A DNA stretch of 64,000 nucleotides, taken from Flavivirga algicola. Its GTDB lineage: Bacteria; Bacteroidota; Bacteroidia; Flavobacteriales; Flavobacteriaceae. The stretch lies in contig NZ_JABBHF010000002.1 in NCBI RefSeq assembly GCF_012910715.1, forward strand, positions 315,001 to 379,000. The letters run 5' to 3'. Positions 26,937 through 35,693 of the stretch are shown one piece after another (positions within the stretch are counted from its first letter, which is position 1; every line of letters starts with the position of its first letter). Both the position numbers and the translations under genes were made by a program. The notes beneath the pieces were generated by a model, which made no database searches, was not told the origin of the DNA, and worked only from the letters and a program-made list of their open reading frames with translations.

Positions 26937-28361
26937 TTGGAAACCCCAGAAAATGAAATATTCAGAGATTCTATTGGCACGGTTACCGAAGAAGGCAAAC
27001 GTGCTTGGGTATTTCCTAAAAAACCTAGCGGAAAATTTTATAAATACCGAAAATGGGTTAGTTATGGGTTGCTAGCATTTTTACTGCTATCTCCTTTTGT
27101 TAAAATAGGTGGAAATCAGTTTTTATTATTCAATGTTTTAGAACGTCGCTTTAATATTTTTGGGTTCCCGTTTTGGCCACAAGACTTTCATTTATTCGTC
27201 ATATCTATGCTCATTGGCGTTATTTTCATCACGCTTTTTACCGTGGCTTTTGGTCGTATTTTCTGCGGGTGGATCTGTCCGCAAACCATTTTCATGGAAA
27301 TGGTATTCCGTAGAATAGAATATTGGATAGAAGGGGATAGAGGAAAACAAATTCGTTTATCAAAGCAACCATGGAATGCAGAAAAAATCAAAAAAAAAGG
27401 CCTTAAGTTTTTCATCTTTGCTATTATATCCTTTTTGATTGCGAATGTGTTCTTGGCTTATTTAATTGGAAGTGATCGGTTAATCCAATATGTAGTAGAC
27501 GGCCCTTCTAACCATATAAGCACCTTAATTTCGCTATTAATCTTTACGGCTGTATTTTACTTTGTCTTTGCGTGGTTTAGAGAACAAGTATGTATTATTG
27601 CTTGCCCTTACGGAAGGTTACAAGGTGTTCTTTTAGATACAAAATCTGTTGTGGTTGCTTATGATCATAAACGTGGTGAGGGTGAAAACGGCAGAAAGAA
27701 ATTCAGAAAAAATGAAGATAGAAATGCTCTGGGGCATGGTGACTGTATAGACTGTTTTCAATGCGTCCATGTTTGTCCTACAGGAATAGATATTAGAAAC
27801 GGCACACAACTGGAATGTGTAAACTGCACGGCTTGTATTGATGAATGCGATCATATTATGGAAAGCATTAATTTACCAAAAGGGTTGATTCGTTATGCCA
27901 GTGAGGAAAATATAGAAAAGAAAGTTCCTTTTAAGCTCACCGCAAGAATGAAAGGTTACATTGCTGTTCTAACCATTATGATTGGTATATTAATTGGCAT
28001 GTTATTCTTAAGAAATGATGTTGAAGCTAATGTTTTAAGGCTACCAGGGCAACTATACGAACATAAAGAAAATAATATAATTAGCAATGTATTTACTTAC
28101 AAATTGGTAAACAAAACAACAAAGGATATTGACAATGTAAGCTTTAAGCTCATGTCCCATAAAGGAAATCTAAAATTAGTAGCTACCCACGATAGTTTTG
28201 TTGTACCAGGTCAAGGCATTGCAGAAGGTACACTATTTATAGAAATCAACAACGCTGCCTTAACCGGCGATAGAAACAAAATAAAGATAGGTGTATACAC
28301 AAACGATGAATTAATTGAAACGACAACAGCCAATTTTTTAGGCCCAAGGAGTTATAAATAA
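26937..28361 (+). CDS. ccoG: cbb3 oxidase assembly ferredoxin-like membrane protein CcoG
   Basis: 474 residues, with five or so membrane helices and two [4Fe-4S] motifs: CIDCFQCVHVCP and CVNCTACIDEC. An Ig-like C-terminal domain (FixG_C) follows. CcoG reduces Cu(II) for delivery to the oxidase. No in-frame ATG is near the conserved N terminus; the TTG at 26937 gives METPENEIFRDSIGTV, which matches the usual family start, so a TTG start is proposed. A 13-bp hairpin sits 15 bases upstream. The weak start and hairpin would together lower its output relative to the oxidase subunits (inference). Confidence 0.93.
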   Translation: METPENEIFRDSIGTVTEEGKRAWVFPKKPSGKFYKYRKWVSYGLLAFLLLSPFVKIGGNQFLLFNVLERRFNIFGFPFWPQDFHLFVISMLIGVIFITLFTVAFGRIFCGWICPQTIFMEMVFRRIEYWIEGDRGKQIRLSKQPWNAEKIKKKGLKFFIFAIISFLIANVFLAYLIGSDRLIQYVVDGPSNHISTLISLLIFTAVFYFVFAWFREQVCIIACPYGRLQGVLLDTKSVVVAYDHKRGEGENGRKKFRKNEDRNALGHGDCIDCFQCVHVCPTGIDIRNGTQLECVNCTACIDECDHIMESINLPKGLIRYASEENIEKKVPFKLTARMKGYIAVLTIMIGILIGMLFLRNDVEANVLRLPGQLYEHKENNIISNVFTYKLVNKTTKDIDNVSFKLMSHKGNLKLVATHDSFVVPGQGIAEGTLFIEINNAALTGDRNKIKIGVYTNDELIETTTANFLGPRSYK

Positions 28362-28383
28362 GTTATAGTCAAAAAAAATTAAA

Positions 28384-29175
28384 ATGAAACAGCTCATCAA
28401 TTTGACTTCGGAAAATATTTCAACAGAACACATCTGCTGTGCTATATCTGATAAGAAGTGTGCGGATAGCTACCAAGGTAAAAAAGATTGGCTGACTAAA
28501 GAATTTAATAATGGTTATGTTTTTCGTAGAATTGATGAAAGAGCAAAAGTATTTATAGAGTATGGTCCAGCAGAACATGCTTGGATCCCTATTAAAGCTG
28601 AAAACTATATCAATATAAATTGTCTTTGGGTATCTGGAAAATATAAGAATAGTGGATATGGAAAAGCATTATTAGAAACTGCTATTGAAGATGCAAAAAA
28701 CCAAAACAGAGATGGATTAGTAACTGTTGTCGGGACTAAGAAATTTCATTTTATGAGTGATACAAAATGGTTACTCCATCAAGGCTTTGAAGAAGTAGAA
28801 AAAATTTCAAGCGGATTTAGCCTTTTGGCAAAAAAAATAAACCCAAAAGCTTCTTCTCCTACTTTTAATACGTCTGTTAAAAGTGGGGAGTGTCCTGAAA
28901 AAAATGGCCTTGTTGTTTATTATTCTAATCGGTGTCCTTTTGCAGAATTTCATTCAAAAAACTCTTTGATAGAAACGGCAAAAAACAGGAACCTACCACT
29001 AAAAATAATTAAATTAGAATCTATGGAACAGGCACAAAAAGCTCCAAGTCCAGCCACAATATTCAGTCTGTTTTATAATGGTAAATTCATAACAACCGAT
29101 CTTAGTATTTGTATGGATTCGAGATATGACAAAGTGATGGAAAAAACATTAAAATCAAATACAAGGATAATTTAA
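28384..29175 (+). CDS. GNAT acetyltransferase with YoaP-like C-terminal domain
   Basis: 263 residues. The N-terminal GNAT domain (about 1-150) contains LWVSGKYKNSGYGKALLE, a version of the acetyl-CoA-binding R/Q-x-x-G-x-G/A loop. The C-terminal ~100 residues hold CPEKNGLVVYYSNRCPF and a thioredoxin-like layout matching YoaP-type proteins. The substrate is unknown. It is unexpected inside a cbb3 cluster: it lies 22 bases after ccoG and 11 bases before ccoH, so it is co-transcribed. A cysteine-rich N terminus (HICCAISDKKC) and the CP pair invite a metal or thiol role, which is inference. Confidence 0.82.
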   Translation: MKQLINLTSENISTEHICCAISDKKCADSYQGKKDWLTKEFNNGYVFRRIDERAKVFIEYGPAEHAWIPIKAENYININCLWVSGKYKNSGYGKALLETAIEDAKNQNRDGLVTVVGTKKFHFMSDTKWLLHQGFEEVEKISSGFSLLAKKINPKASSPTFNTSVKSGECPEKNGLVVYYSNRCPFAEFHSKNSLIETAKNRNLPLKIIKLESMEQAQKAPSPATIFSLFYNGKFITTDLSICMDSRYDKVMEKTLKSNTRII

Positions 29176-29186
29176 AATATTGAGTC

Positions 29187-29633
29187 ATGAAAATAAACTG
29201 GGGAACAGGAATTATAATTGCCTTTATAGGTTTTATAAGCTTTATAATGTATTTTATTATTACGATGAATGTCGATGATGCTTACGATCATGACTTAGTA
29301 ACAGAGGATTATTATGCTGAAGAACTAGTGTATCAAAAAGATATAGACAAATTAAAAAATGCAAAAAAATTAAAAGAAAACATTACATATAAGAAAACAG
29401 CTGAAGGTTTAGTTATTCAATTTCCCGAAGCAATAGACATTAAAAAAATTACTGGAAATGTGTTCCTATACAGACCATCTAACAAACACTTAGATTTTGA
29501 AACTGCTATTTCACTATCTAAACCCACTTTGCTCATACCTGACAATCGTTTGGTAGATGGTCGTTGGAACATTAAAATTGATTGGCAATATAATAGAATT
29601 TCTTATTTATTTAAAGCATCTATTAATTATTAA
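29187..29633 (+). CDS. ccoH: FixH/CcoH family protein
   Basis: 148 residues, with one N-terminal membrane helix (GTGIIIAFIGFISFIMYFII) followed by the family YYAEELVYQKDIDKLKNA stretch and a periplasmic beta-sandwich. FixH/CcoH acts in assembly or stability of cbb3 oxidase. Its 3' end (from codon 96 onward) has been duplicated just downstream. Confidence 0.9.
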   Translation: MKINWGTGIIIAFIGFISFIMYFIITMNVDDAYDHDLVTEDYYAEELVYQKDIDKLKNAKKLKENITYKKTAEGLVIQFPEAIDIKKITGNVFLYRPSNKHLDFETAISLSKPTLLIPDNRLVDGRWNIKIDWQYNRISYLFKASINY

Positions 29634-29660
29634 ATGATACTAAAAGAAATGCTCCAACTT

Positions 29661-29820
29661 AGACCATCTAACAAACACTTAGATTTTGAAACTGCTATTT
29701 CACTATCTAAACCCAATTTGCTCATACCTGACAATCGTTTGGTAGATGGTCGTTGGAACATTAAATTTAATTGACAATATAACAGAATTTCTTATTTATT
29801 TAAAGAATTAATTATTTAAG
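29661..29820 (+). repeat. Direct duplication of the 3' end of ccoH
   Basis: 29661-29820 repeats 29472-29633 almost exactly at a fixed offset of 189 bases. Differences include a TGG codon changed to TGA and a few base changes near the end. The copy is non-coding (in-frame stop, no start) and pushes the next gene 188 bases away. Confidence 0.92.
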
Positions 29821-29821
29821 T

Positions 29822-30523
29822 ATGCTAGTTTCAGCATTTATATTAGGCCTTTTAGGAAGTTTCCACTGTCTGGGGATGTGTGGCCCTATTGCTTTTATGC
29901 TTCCTTTAGATCGAACAAATGCTTATAAGAAAGTATCTCAAATCACTATTTATCATTTTGGCAGGCTACTAGCTTACAGTATTATTGGCTTGGCTTTTGG
30001 ACTTATTGGCAAAAGCCTGTACCTTTTTGGACTTCAACAGCAGCTTTCTATTATAACTGGTATTTTAATGATTTTAATTGTTTTAATTCCTCAAAAAACA
30101 TTTAACAAATACCATATTTCAAAACCTATTTATAGACTCATATCGAAAGTAAAATCAGCTTTAGGAAGTGCCTTAAAAAAGAAAACAAGCGATACTTTTT
30201 TAACCATTGGTTTCTTGAATGGTTTTTTACCCTGCGGTCTTGTCTATATGGCCTTATTTGGAGCTATTGCTTGTGGTGACACATTAAAAGGTAGTTTTTA
30301 TATGGCTGTTTTTGGGTTGGGAACCATACCACTAATGACTTCGGCTATTTATTTAAGTAACTTTTTAAAAGGAACGGCAAGGCAAAAAATACAAAAAGCA
30401 ATTCCTGTTTTTGTAGTTTGCATCGGTCTTCTTTTTATTATTCGCGGTTTAGGTCTTGGTATACCTTATATATCACCTGCCCCCATCGTAGACAGTGTTT
30501 CCAGTACTATTGAATGTCATTAG
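29822..30523 (+). CDS. SafE/TauE-like membrane protein of the cbb3 cluster
   Basis: 233 residues with six predicted membrane helices. It opens LGLLGSFHCLGMCGPIAFML, the conserved HCxGMCGP motif of the CcoH-linked SafE/UPF0056-like branch often found at the end of Bacteroidota cco clusters. A second half-repeat has NGFLPCGLVYMALFGA. The cysteine-containing motifs suggest metal (copper) or thiol handling during oxidase maturation rather than sulfite export (inference). It ends 8 bases from the convergent AraC-type gene. Confidence 0.87.
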   Translation: MLVSAFILGLLGSFHCLGMCGPIAFMLPLDRTNAYKKVSQITIYHFGRLLAYSIIGLAFGLIGKSLYLFGLQQQLSIITGILMILIVLIPQKTFNKYHISKPIYRLISKVKSALGSALKKKTSDTFLTIGFLNGFLPCGLVYMALFGAIACGDTLKGSFYMAVFGLGTIPLMTSAIYLSNFLKGTARQKIQKAIPVFVVCIGLLFIIRGLGLGIPYISPAPIVDSVSSTIECH

Positions 30524-30531
30524 AAACAGTA

Positions 30532-31416
30532 TTAAGTACTAAGAATTAATTCTCTGTACTGAGTTGGCGATTTCTTAAGATGCCTTTTAAAATACTTTAC
30601 AAAATATGAGGCGTCTTCAAACCCTAATTTATAAGCTATTTCGTTAATTTTTAGCGAGGTAAAAGCTAATAAACGCTCAGCTTCTAGAATAATCCGCTCG
30701 GATATTAGTGCTGAAGGTGGTTTTGTTGTAACTGCCTTTGTAACTGTTGTTAGTGTTTTAGCTGAAATATGCAATAGATCGGCATAGTCACTAACCGTAT
30801 AATTCTTATTATAATGCTGTTCTATTAGCTCTCTAAATTGTAAATATTGTAGTTCATACTGTTTAGTTAAATGGATATTTTCTTCGTTATTCTGGCGATG
30901 CGCTCTCTCTAAAACAATAAGCAACGATTTTAGCAAATATCTAATAACCTGCTGATGCCCAAAACCTGCTGCTTTAGTTTTCTCTTTTTTAATAAGATCG
31001 ATATACGACTTTGCTAAGTCAATAATATCATCGGTAATACAATAGCAAGGTTTTCCTCGATTATTAAACACATTGTATTTAAGGAAAATATCAACATCCG
31101 ACTGCATTAAAAAGCTTTCATTAAAATGAATAAGGACTCCTTCATGATTGGCATCTTTATCGAAATAATGAATTTGATTTTTAGAAATAAAGAATATAGA
31201 ATTCGCTTTTACAGGATGGGCATCAAAATCTATAAAATGAATCCCCCCTTCATTATAAATCCATAAAATTTGATAAAAGCTATGCGAATGGGGCAGCTGG
31301 GCATGCACACCACTAGTTTCTAAATAATCTTTCAAATTATAAACCTCGAATTGAAGTTTTTCAGGATGCCCCTTATGAAGATGATATTGCTCTATTTTTA
31401 TTGAGTCCTTGTCCAC
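30532..31416 (-). CDS. AraC-family transcription regulator
   Basis: 294 residues. The N-terminal cupin-like effector domain contains LPHSHSFYQILWI. The C-terminal double helix-turn-helix contains ISAKTLTTVTKAVTTKPPS and INEIAYKLGFEDASYFVKYF, the AraC signature. It is the last gene of a minus-strand run (SDR, AhpD-like, amine oxidase, AraC), 32 bases behind the amine oxidase gene. It probably controls this small catabolic cluster in response to its substrate. Confidence 0.92.
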   Translation of the reverse strand: MDKDSIKIEQYHLHKGHPEKLQFEVYNLKDYLETSGVHAQLPHSHSFYQILWIYNEGGIHFIDFDAHPVKANSIFFISKNQIHYFDKDANHEGVLIHFNESFLMQSDVDIFLKYNVFNNRGKPCYCITDDIIDLAKSYIDLIKKEKTKAAGFGHQQVIRYLLKSLLIVLERAHRQNNEENIHLTKQYELQYLQFRELIEQHYNKNYTVSDYADLLHISAKTLTTVTKAVTTKPPSALISERIILEAERLLAFTSLKINEIAYKLGFEDASYFVKYFKRHLKKSPTQYRELILST

Positions 31417-31448
31417 AATATTTAATAATCTTTAACTTCAAAGTTAAA

Positions 31449-32498
31449 CTAATTATTGAGAATGTGCCCTGCTGCTCTTAACCCACTATATACAGCACCA
31501 TCTAAATACCCACCGTGAACAGGAGAGGTTTCTGTACCAGAAAAGAATAATTTTCCTTGCATATAAAACCTATTAAAAAATTCGTTCCCATAGTGTGGGC
31601 TCATATAAACCGATTTTAAATTTTCACATGACGTAAAATGATCCTGAGACCAGTCTTTCTCAAAATAATTAGTGTACAATCTAACTTCTTTCCCTAAATA
31701 AGATTCCAAGTAACTTAAAATACGTTCTTTTCTAACTTCTGGGAGTACATCCCTTAACCCCTCATTTACAAATCCTTTTAAGGCATAGATTTTATCATTT
31801 GCAGAACAATGATCGTATAATTCAGTTACCGGTCCTATTTGACCTATTACGGTGCCAGAAAATTTTTTATGTCTCCAAAATGGTGTATCAAAGGTCAATC
31901 CTACTTTAATAGCATTACTCATCCATGTATGCGTTTGCTTCATTACCTCTATAAAATGCTTAGGTAATTCGGGCTCAAACTTTAATGTTGATGTTAGTTT
32001 TGGTGGTATTGTTACAATTACTTTTTCTGCCGAATATGCACTATTTTCATCGGTGTTTAAAACAACTTTATCGTTATCGTCTATAAATTCAGTGACTCTA
32101 GAATTAAGTACGATTTTATCTTTTAATATCCCTGATAACTTTTCAATTAAAATTATAGAACCACCAGCTATTCTACTAGCTGATGGTGTATTTTTATCCA
32201 CTTCAAAATAATGAGCAGGTGCCATAGAGTTATACACTAGAACACTTTGACCACTGGTGTATTGATGAAAATTTTGCATATTTAATTCTTCTAACAAAGC
32301 CCTTAAATATGTATGATGTTCTTGAAACCAAGTAGCTCCCAACTCAATACCTTCATAAGTACATATTCTTCCTCCAAATTGAGAACGTCCTTCTAAGACA
32401 AGAAAGTCTTCTTCCCCACTCTTTTTAAGTTTATAAGCTGTGGTTAAACCAGATAAACCAGCTCCAATAATAATATATTTTGAGTGTTTTATTTTCAT
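31449..32498 (-). CDS. FAD-dependent amine oxidase-like protein
   Basis: 349 residues. The dinucleotide-binding start is YIIIGAGLSGLTTAYKL, then the GG motif GGRICTYEGIELGATWF, and the C-terminal flavin motif SPVHGGYLDGAVYSGLRAA of the monoamine oxidase/polyamine oxidase family. It is shorter than eukaryotic MAO (about 450-520 aa). It oxidises an unknown amine or related compound. Its start overlaps the stop of the AhpD-like gene by one base, so the two are translationally coupled. Confidence 0.9.
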   Translation of the reverse strand: MKIKHSKYIIIGAGLSGLTTAYKLKKSGEEDFLVLEGRSQFGGRICTYEGIELGATWFQEHHTYLRALLEELNMQNFHQYTSGQSVLVYNSMAPAHYFEVDKNTPSASRIAGGSIILIEKLSGILKDKIVLNSRVTEFIDDNDKVVLNTDENSAYSAEKVIVTIPPKLTSTLKFEPELPKHFIEVMKQTHTWMSNAIKVGLTFDTPFWRHKKFSGTVIGQIGPVTELYDHCSANDKIYALKGFVNEGLRDVLPEVRKERILSYLESYLGKEVRLYTNYFEKDWSQDHFTSCENLKSVYMSPHYGNEFFNRFYMQGKLFFSGTETSPVHGGYLDGAVYSGLRAAGHILNN

Positions 32499-32812
32499 TA
32501 AGATTCGTGCATCAAATGTGTACCGTGAACAACAGCTGCCCCAGCTCTTAATGCCGCGGCAACAAAAGTAACTTCTGCCAGTTCTTCTTGGGTTGCTCCA
32601 GCCTCAATGGCATGTTTCTTATGAATCTCAAGACAATAAGGACACTGCGTTGTTAAAGCAACAGCTATGGCTATTAATTCTTTGTATTTTTTAGGAATAG
32701 TACCATCATCCAATGCTTCTTTATCTAAAGACTGAAATGCTTTCATGGCATTTTCTGCATGTTTTCCTAATGTACCTAATTTTTTTAGGTGGTTCATATC
32801 GTACATAATCAA
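32498..32812 (-). CDS. Carboxymuconolactone decarboxylase/AhpD-like protein
   Basis: 104 residues with the AhpD core: ELIAIAVALTTQCPYCLEIHKKHA gives the redox CxxC pair and the following histidine. Small proteins of this family act as alkylhydroperoxidases or decarboxylases. Next to an H2O2-forming flavin oxidase, a peroxide-protective role is plausible but unproven. The start could be ATG 32812 or ATG 32806 (MYDMNHLKK); both are in frame. Confidence 0.9.
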   Translation of the reverse strand: MIMYDMNHLKKLGTLGKHAENAMKAFQSLDKEALDDGTIPKKYKELIAIAVALTTQCPYCLEIHKKHAIEAGATQEELAEVTFVAAALRAGAAVVHGTHLMHES

Positions 32813-32956
32813 AAGTGTGTCTTAAATAAAAAAGACTGTTTAAAATAGGGTCCTATACCATATTGAGCACTTCAGCTACTCTCTCAGTTCGGCATGTATT
32901 AAAGTACGCAATTGTATAAATCATTTTTTAAACAATCTTATTAAAAATTTATTTTT

Positions 32957-33706
32957 TTAGTTTCTACCAGACATAACGCCACCATCTGTATCCCAGATAG
33001 CACCTGTAACCCATGATGCTTTATCAGACAATAAAAAGGAAATAGTATCTGCAACATCTTGTGCTTTTCCGTTTCTTCCTATAGGGTGAAATCCGTGAAA
33101 ATTTTGAAGTGCATCTTGCGCTTCTTCTTTACCTCCAAAAACACTTTCGTATACTGGTGTTTCAACCACTGCAGGTGATACTGCGTTTACTCTAATTTTA
33201 TGATCTGCCAATTCCATAGCCAAATGTTGTGTTAAACTATGTAACCCTGCCTTTTGCATAGAATAAGCAGAAGACGGGGTTGCTTTTACAGATTGTTTCG
33301 CCCACATAGAACCCACATTCACAATAGCTCCACCAGATGTTTCAGCCATTTTTTTAGCTGCTTCCTGTGTAATAAAAAAGAAACCGCGATTTAAATCTAA
33401 ATACGAATCGTAATCTACTTCGGTATGCTCTAAAAATGCTTTAGGACCAAAAATACCAGATGCATTAACCAGGTAATCCAAGTTATCAAACGATGAAATA
33501 GTTTCTTTTAACCCTGCTACCTCTTGCCTATTGGTAATATCAACCTTATGAGTAAACAAGTTTTCACTAGCTTCAATTTTAAACGCTTGCAATTTATTGT
33601 CATTCGTCCCAACTACGTGCACTTCTACACCTTCATTTAGTAAATTTTCGGCAGTAGCTCTTCCAATACCACTGCTCCCTCCTATTATTAATGCTCTTTT
33701 ATTCAT
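32957..33706 (-). CDS. Short-chain dehydrogenase/reductase
   Basis: 249-residue classical SDR. The cofactor motif is [15 protein letters not shown], then NASG, catalytic serine in [10 protein letters not shown] and the YSMQK active site (Y-x-x-x-K), with the PG-like [11 protein letters not shown] after it. The lack of an acidic residue early after beta-2 (VVGTNDNK) gives no clear NAD versus NADP choice. It is the first gene of the minus-strand catabolic run, with a well-formed promoter 23 bases upstream, and divergent from the 33965 oxidoreductase. Confidence 0.93.
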   Translation of the reverse strand: MNKRALIIGGSSGIGRATAENLLNEGVEVHVVGTNDNKLQAFKIEASENLFTHKVDITNRQEVAGLKETISSFDNLDYLVNASGIFGPKAFLEHTEVDYDSYLDLNRGFFFITQEAAKKMAETSGGAIVNVGSMWAKQSVKATPSSAYSMQKAGLHSLTQHLAMELADHKIRVNAVSPAVVETPVYESVFGGKEEAQDALQNFHGFHPIGRNGKAQDVADTISFLLSDKASWVTGAIWDTDGGVMSGRN

Positions 33707-33733
33707 TTTTTTATATTTTTTAATTAATACAGC

Positions 33734-33741
33734 AAAAATAA
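33734..33741 (-). promoter_or_regulatory. -7 box for the SDR gene
   Basis: On the minus strand TATTTTTG is a perfect TAnnTTTG, with a TTG 19 bases upstream in the expected -33 position. Transcription starts about 23 bases before the SDR ATG. Confidence 0.6.
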
Positions 33742-33786
33742 AACAGCCATACCATCAATCAACTGTTATAAAAGGACAAAGAGTGG

Positions 33787-33794
33787 TAATTTTG
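33787..33794 (+). promoter_or_regulatory. -7 box reading toward the 33965 oxidoreductase
   Basis: TAATTTTG is a perfect TAnnTTTG on the plus strand. It implies a leader of about 165 bases that contains the palindrome at 33861-33874. Confidence 0.4.
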
Positions 33795-33860
33795 GGAAAC
33801 AGCTTTTTATTCTATATTAAGTACAATTTTAAGTTAATCAAAAAAATATCTATATTTATG

Positions 33861-33874
33861 CGTAAGTACTTACG
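33861..33874. promoter_or_regulatory. Perfect 14-bp palindrome, candidate operator
   Basis: CGTAAGTACTTACG is fully self-complementary and lies between the divergent SDR and oxidoreductase genes. Its size and symmetry fit a site for a dimeric repressor (TetR, MarR or HxlR type). No such gene is in the window, and the neighbouring AraC protein would prefer direct repeats. Confidence 0.5.
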
Positions 33875-33964
33875 ATTTGTAATAATCACTTCAACTATAT
33901 AATCATTAGCAAAACGGAAAAGCCGAAAACCAATTTAGAGTAGGCATAAATAAAACTTTAAATA

Positions 33965-34723
33965 ATGAGCGAACAACTAAAAACCATGACCAAAAGGCAT
34001 TGTGAACAACCACCCGCAAAATATGATGATTTAAAAGTTTTGTTCTTAAATTGCACATTAAACAGAACGCCTGTTCTTTCTCATACGGAAGGGCTTATAA
34101 AAATTGCTCAAAAAATATTTGAGGCAAATGGTGCGACTACTAAAATTATCAGGCCTGTAGATTATGTGATTCCTGCCGGTCTAGGTTTGGATATGTCTAA
34201 AACCCCAGAATGGGACAGAGACGATTGGCCAATCATCCAAAAAGAAGTAGATGAATGCGATATACTTATTCTTTGTACCTCGGTATGGTTAGGAGAGAAA
34301 TCATCGGTCTGTAACCGAACATTAGAACGTATGTATGGCTACACACACCAATTTAATGAAAAAGGGCAGTATAGAGATTACGGAAAAGTAGGCGCTACGT
34401 TAATTACGGGAAATGAAGATGGTGTTAAACATTGTGCAATGAATATATTATTTTCACTCTCTCATATTGGGTATACCGTTCCGCCTCAAGCTGATGCTGG
34501 TTGGATGGGAGAAGCTGGACCTGGCCCCTCTTATATGGATGAAAATTCAGGCGGACCTGAAAATGATTTCACAAATAGAAATACCACTTTTTTGGTCTGG
34601 AATTGCCTACACCTAGCCAGAATGCTCAAAGATAACGGTGGTATACCTGCATATGGTAATTTACCCGATGAATGGCAAGCTGGATGTAAAGTAGGATTTG
34701 ATAGCCCAGAACATAAACGTTAA
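33965..34723 (+). CDS. Flavodoxin-fold NAD(P)H-dependent oxidoreductase
   Basis: 252 residues. LKVLFLNCTLNRTPVLSHTE is the FMN phosphate-binding start of the NADPH-dependent FMN reductase/quinone reductase family. LILCTSVWLGEKSSVCNRTLE and GATLITGNEDGVKH follow, matching the flavin-contacting loops. It probably reduces a quinone, flavin or similar acceptor in the cytoplasm. It is followed after 15 bases by the cyclase-family lipoprotein gene, forming a two-gene operon divergent from the SDR run. Confidence 0.88.
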   Translation: MSEQLKTMTKRHCEQPPAKYDDLKVLFLNCTLNRTPVLSHTEGLIKIAQKIFEANGATTKIIRPVDYVIPAGLGLDMSKTPEWDRDDWPIIQKEVDECDILILCTSVWLGEKSSVCNRTLERMYGYTHQFNEKGQYRDYGKVGATLITGNEDGVKHCAMNILFSLSHIGYTVPPQADAGWMGEAGPGPSYMDENSGGPENDFTNRNTTFLVWNCLHLARMLKDNGGIPAYGNLPDEWQAGCKVGFDSPEHKR

Positions 34724-34738
34724 ACCCAACATATAAAA

Positions 34739-35575
34739 ATGAAAGTATCTATTTTTTATCCACTATTATTTTTAACCTTAATTGCCTGTAACAACCAAGC
34801 AAAGCCTGAAGAGAAAACCAGTACTACAAGCGAACCCAAAACCTTGCAAAAAAGGGTTATTGACCTGTCGCATAGTTATTCCGATAAAACTATTTATTGG
34901 GTGACCTCTAAAGAATTTAAATTAGATACCGTTTTTAAGGGACAAACAGATAAAGGCTATTTTTATTCTGCCAATAACTTCTGTACTGCAGAGCATGGAG
35001 GTACTCATATAGATGCACCTATTCACTTTGCTAAAAACGGGCAAACTGTAGACGAAATACCTCTTGAAAAGTTAATAGGAAATGCTATTAAAATTGATGT
35101 ATATACAAAAGCCATTAATAACCCCGACTATTTGGTTAGCATAGACGATTTTAAAGCCTGGGAGAAAAGTCAAGGTACTGAAATTCCAGATGGAAGTATT
35201 GTTTTAATACAAACTGGTTTTTCTAAATATTACCCTGATAAAGTCAAATACATGGGGACAGACCAACGTGGAGAGGATGCCGTTAAATTATTGCACTTTC
35301 CAGGACTTTCTCCTGAAGCTGCTGAATGGTTAGTGAAAAATCGCAATATTAATGCCATAGGGATTGACACCCCTAGTATTGATTACGGGCAATCTGAATA
35401 TTTTAAAAGTCACGTTATCCTTCTTGAAAAAGGCATTCCTGCCTTTGAAAATCTCACCAATCTGGATAAATTACCTGTAAATGGCTTTGAAATTATTGCC
35501 TTGCCTATGAAAATAGAAGGAGGTACTGGAGCACCTTTAAGAATTGTTGCTGTTGTGACCGACAGTTCAAAATAA
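34739..35575 (+). CDS. Cyclase-family (kynurenine formamidase-like) lipoprotein
   Basis: 278 residues. Lipobox LIACN at about residues 13-17 marks an exported lipoprotein. The metal-binding signature of the cyclase/KynB family is EHGGTHIDAPIHF (HxGTHxDxPxHF), and GIDTPSIDYG with a late HVILLEKGIP segment completes the fold. Family members hydrolyse N-formylkynurenine, isatin or similar cyclic amides; the substrate here is unknown. Its envelope location and the neighbouring oxidoreductases suggest a pathway that starts outside the cytoplasm (inference). Confidence 0.9.
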   Translation: MKVSIFYPLLFLTLIACNNQAKPEEKTSTTSEPKTLQKRVIDLSHSYSDKTIYWVTSKEFKLDTVFKGQTDKGYFYSANNFCTAEHGGTHIDAPIHFAKNGQTVDEIPLEKLIGNAIKIDVYTKAINNPDYLVSIDDFKAWEKSQGTEIPDGSIVLIQTGFSKYYPDKVKYMGTDQRGEDAVKLLHFPGLSPEAAEWLVKNRNINAIGIDTPSIDYGQSEYFKSHVILLEKGIPAFENLTNLDKLPVNGFEIIALPMKIEGGTGAPLRIVAVVTDSSK

Positions 35576-35693
35576 CTCTTATGCTATGCTAGGTAACATA
35601 TGAATTCTATAGATATGCAACCTCAACGCGTACACCAAATTACTAGCTTCTCTCAGCTAAAATAAAAATGAAATGAGAATTTAAATACCAACT

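Noticed and set aside
31852-32211. 119-codon plus-strand open frame
   Set aside because: Antisense to the amine oxidase gene, whose domains are intact; composition is that of a shadow frame.
33597-33902. 101-codon plus-strand open frame over the SDR start
   Set aside because: Half of it is antisense to the SDR and the rest covers promoter elements; the protein is low-complexity.
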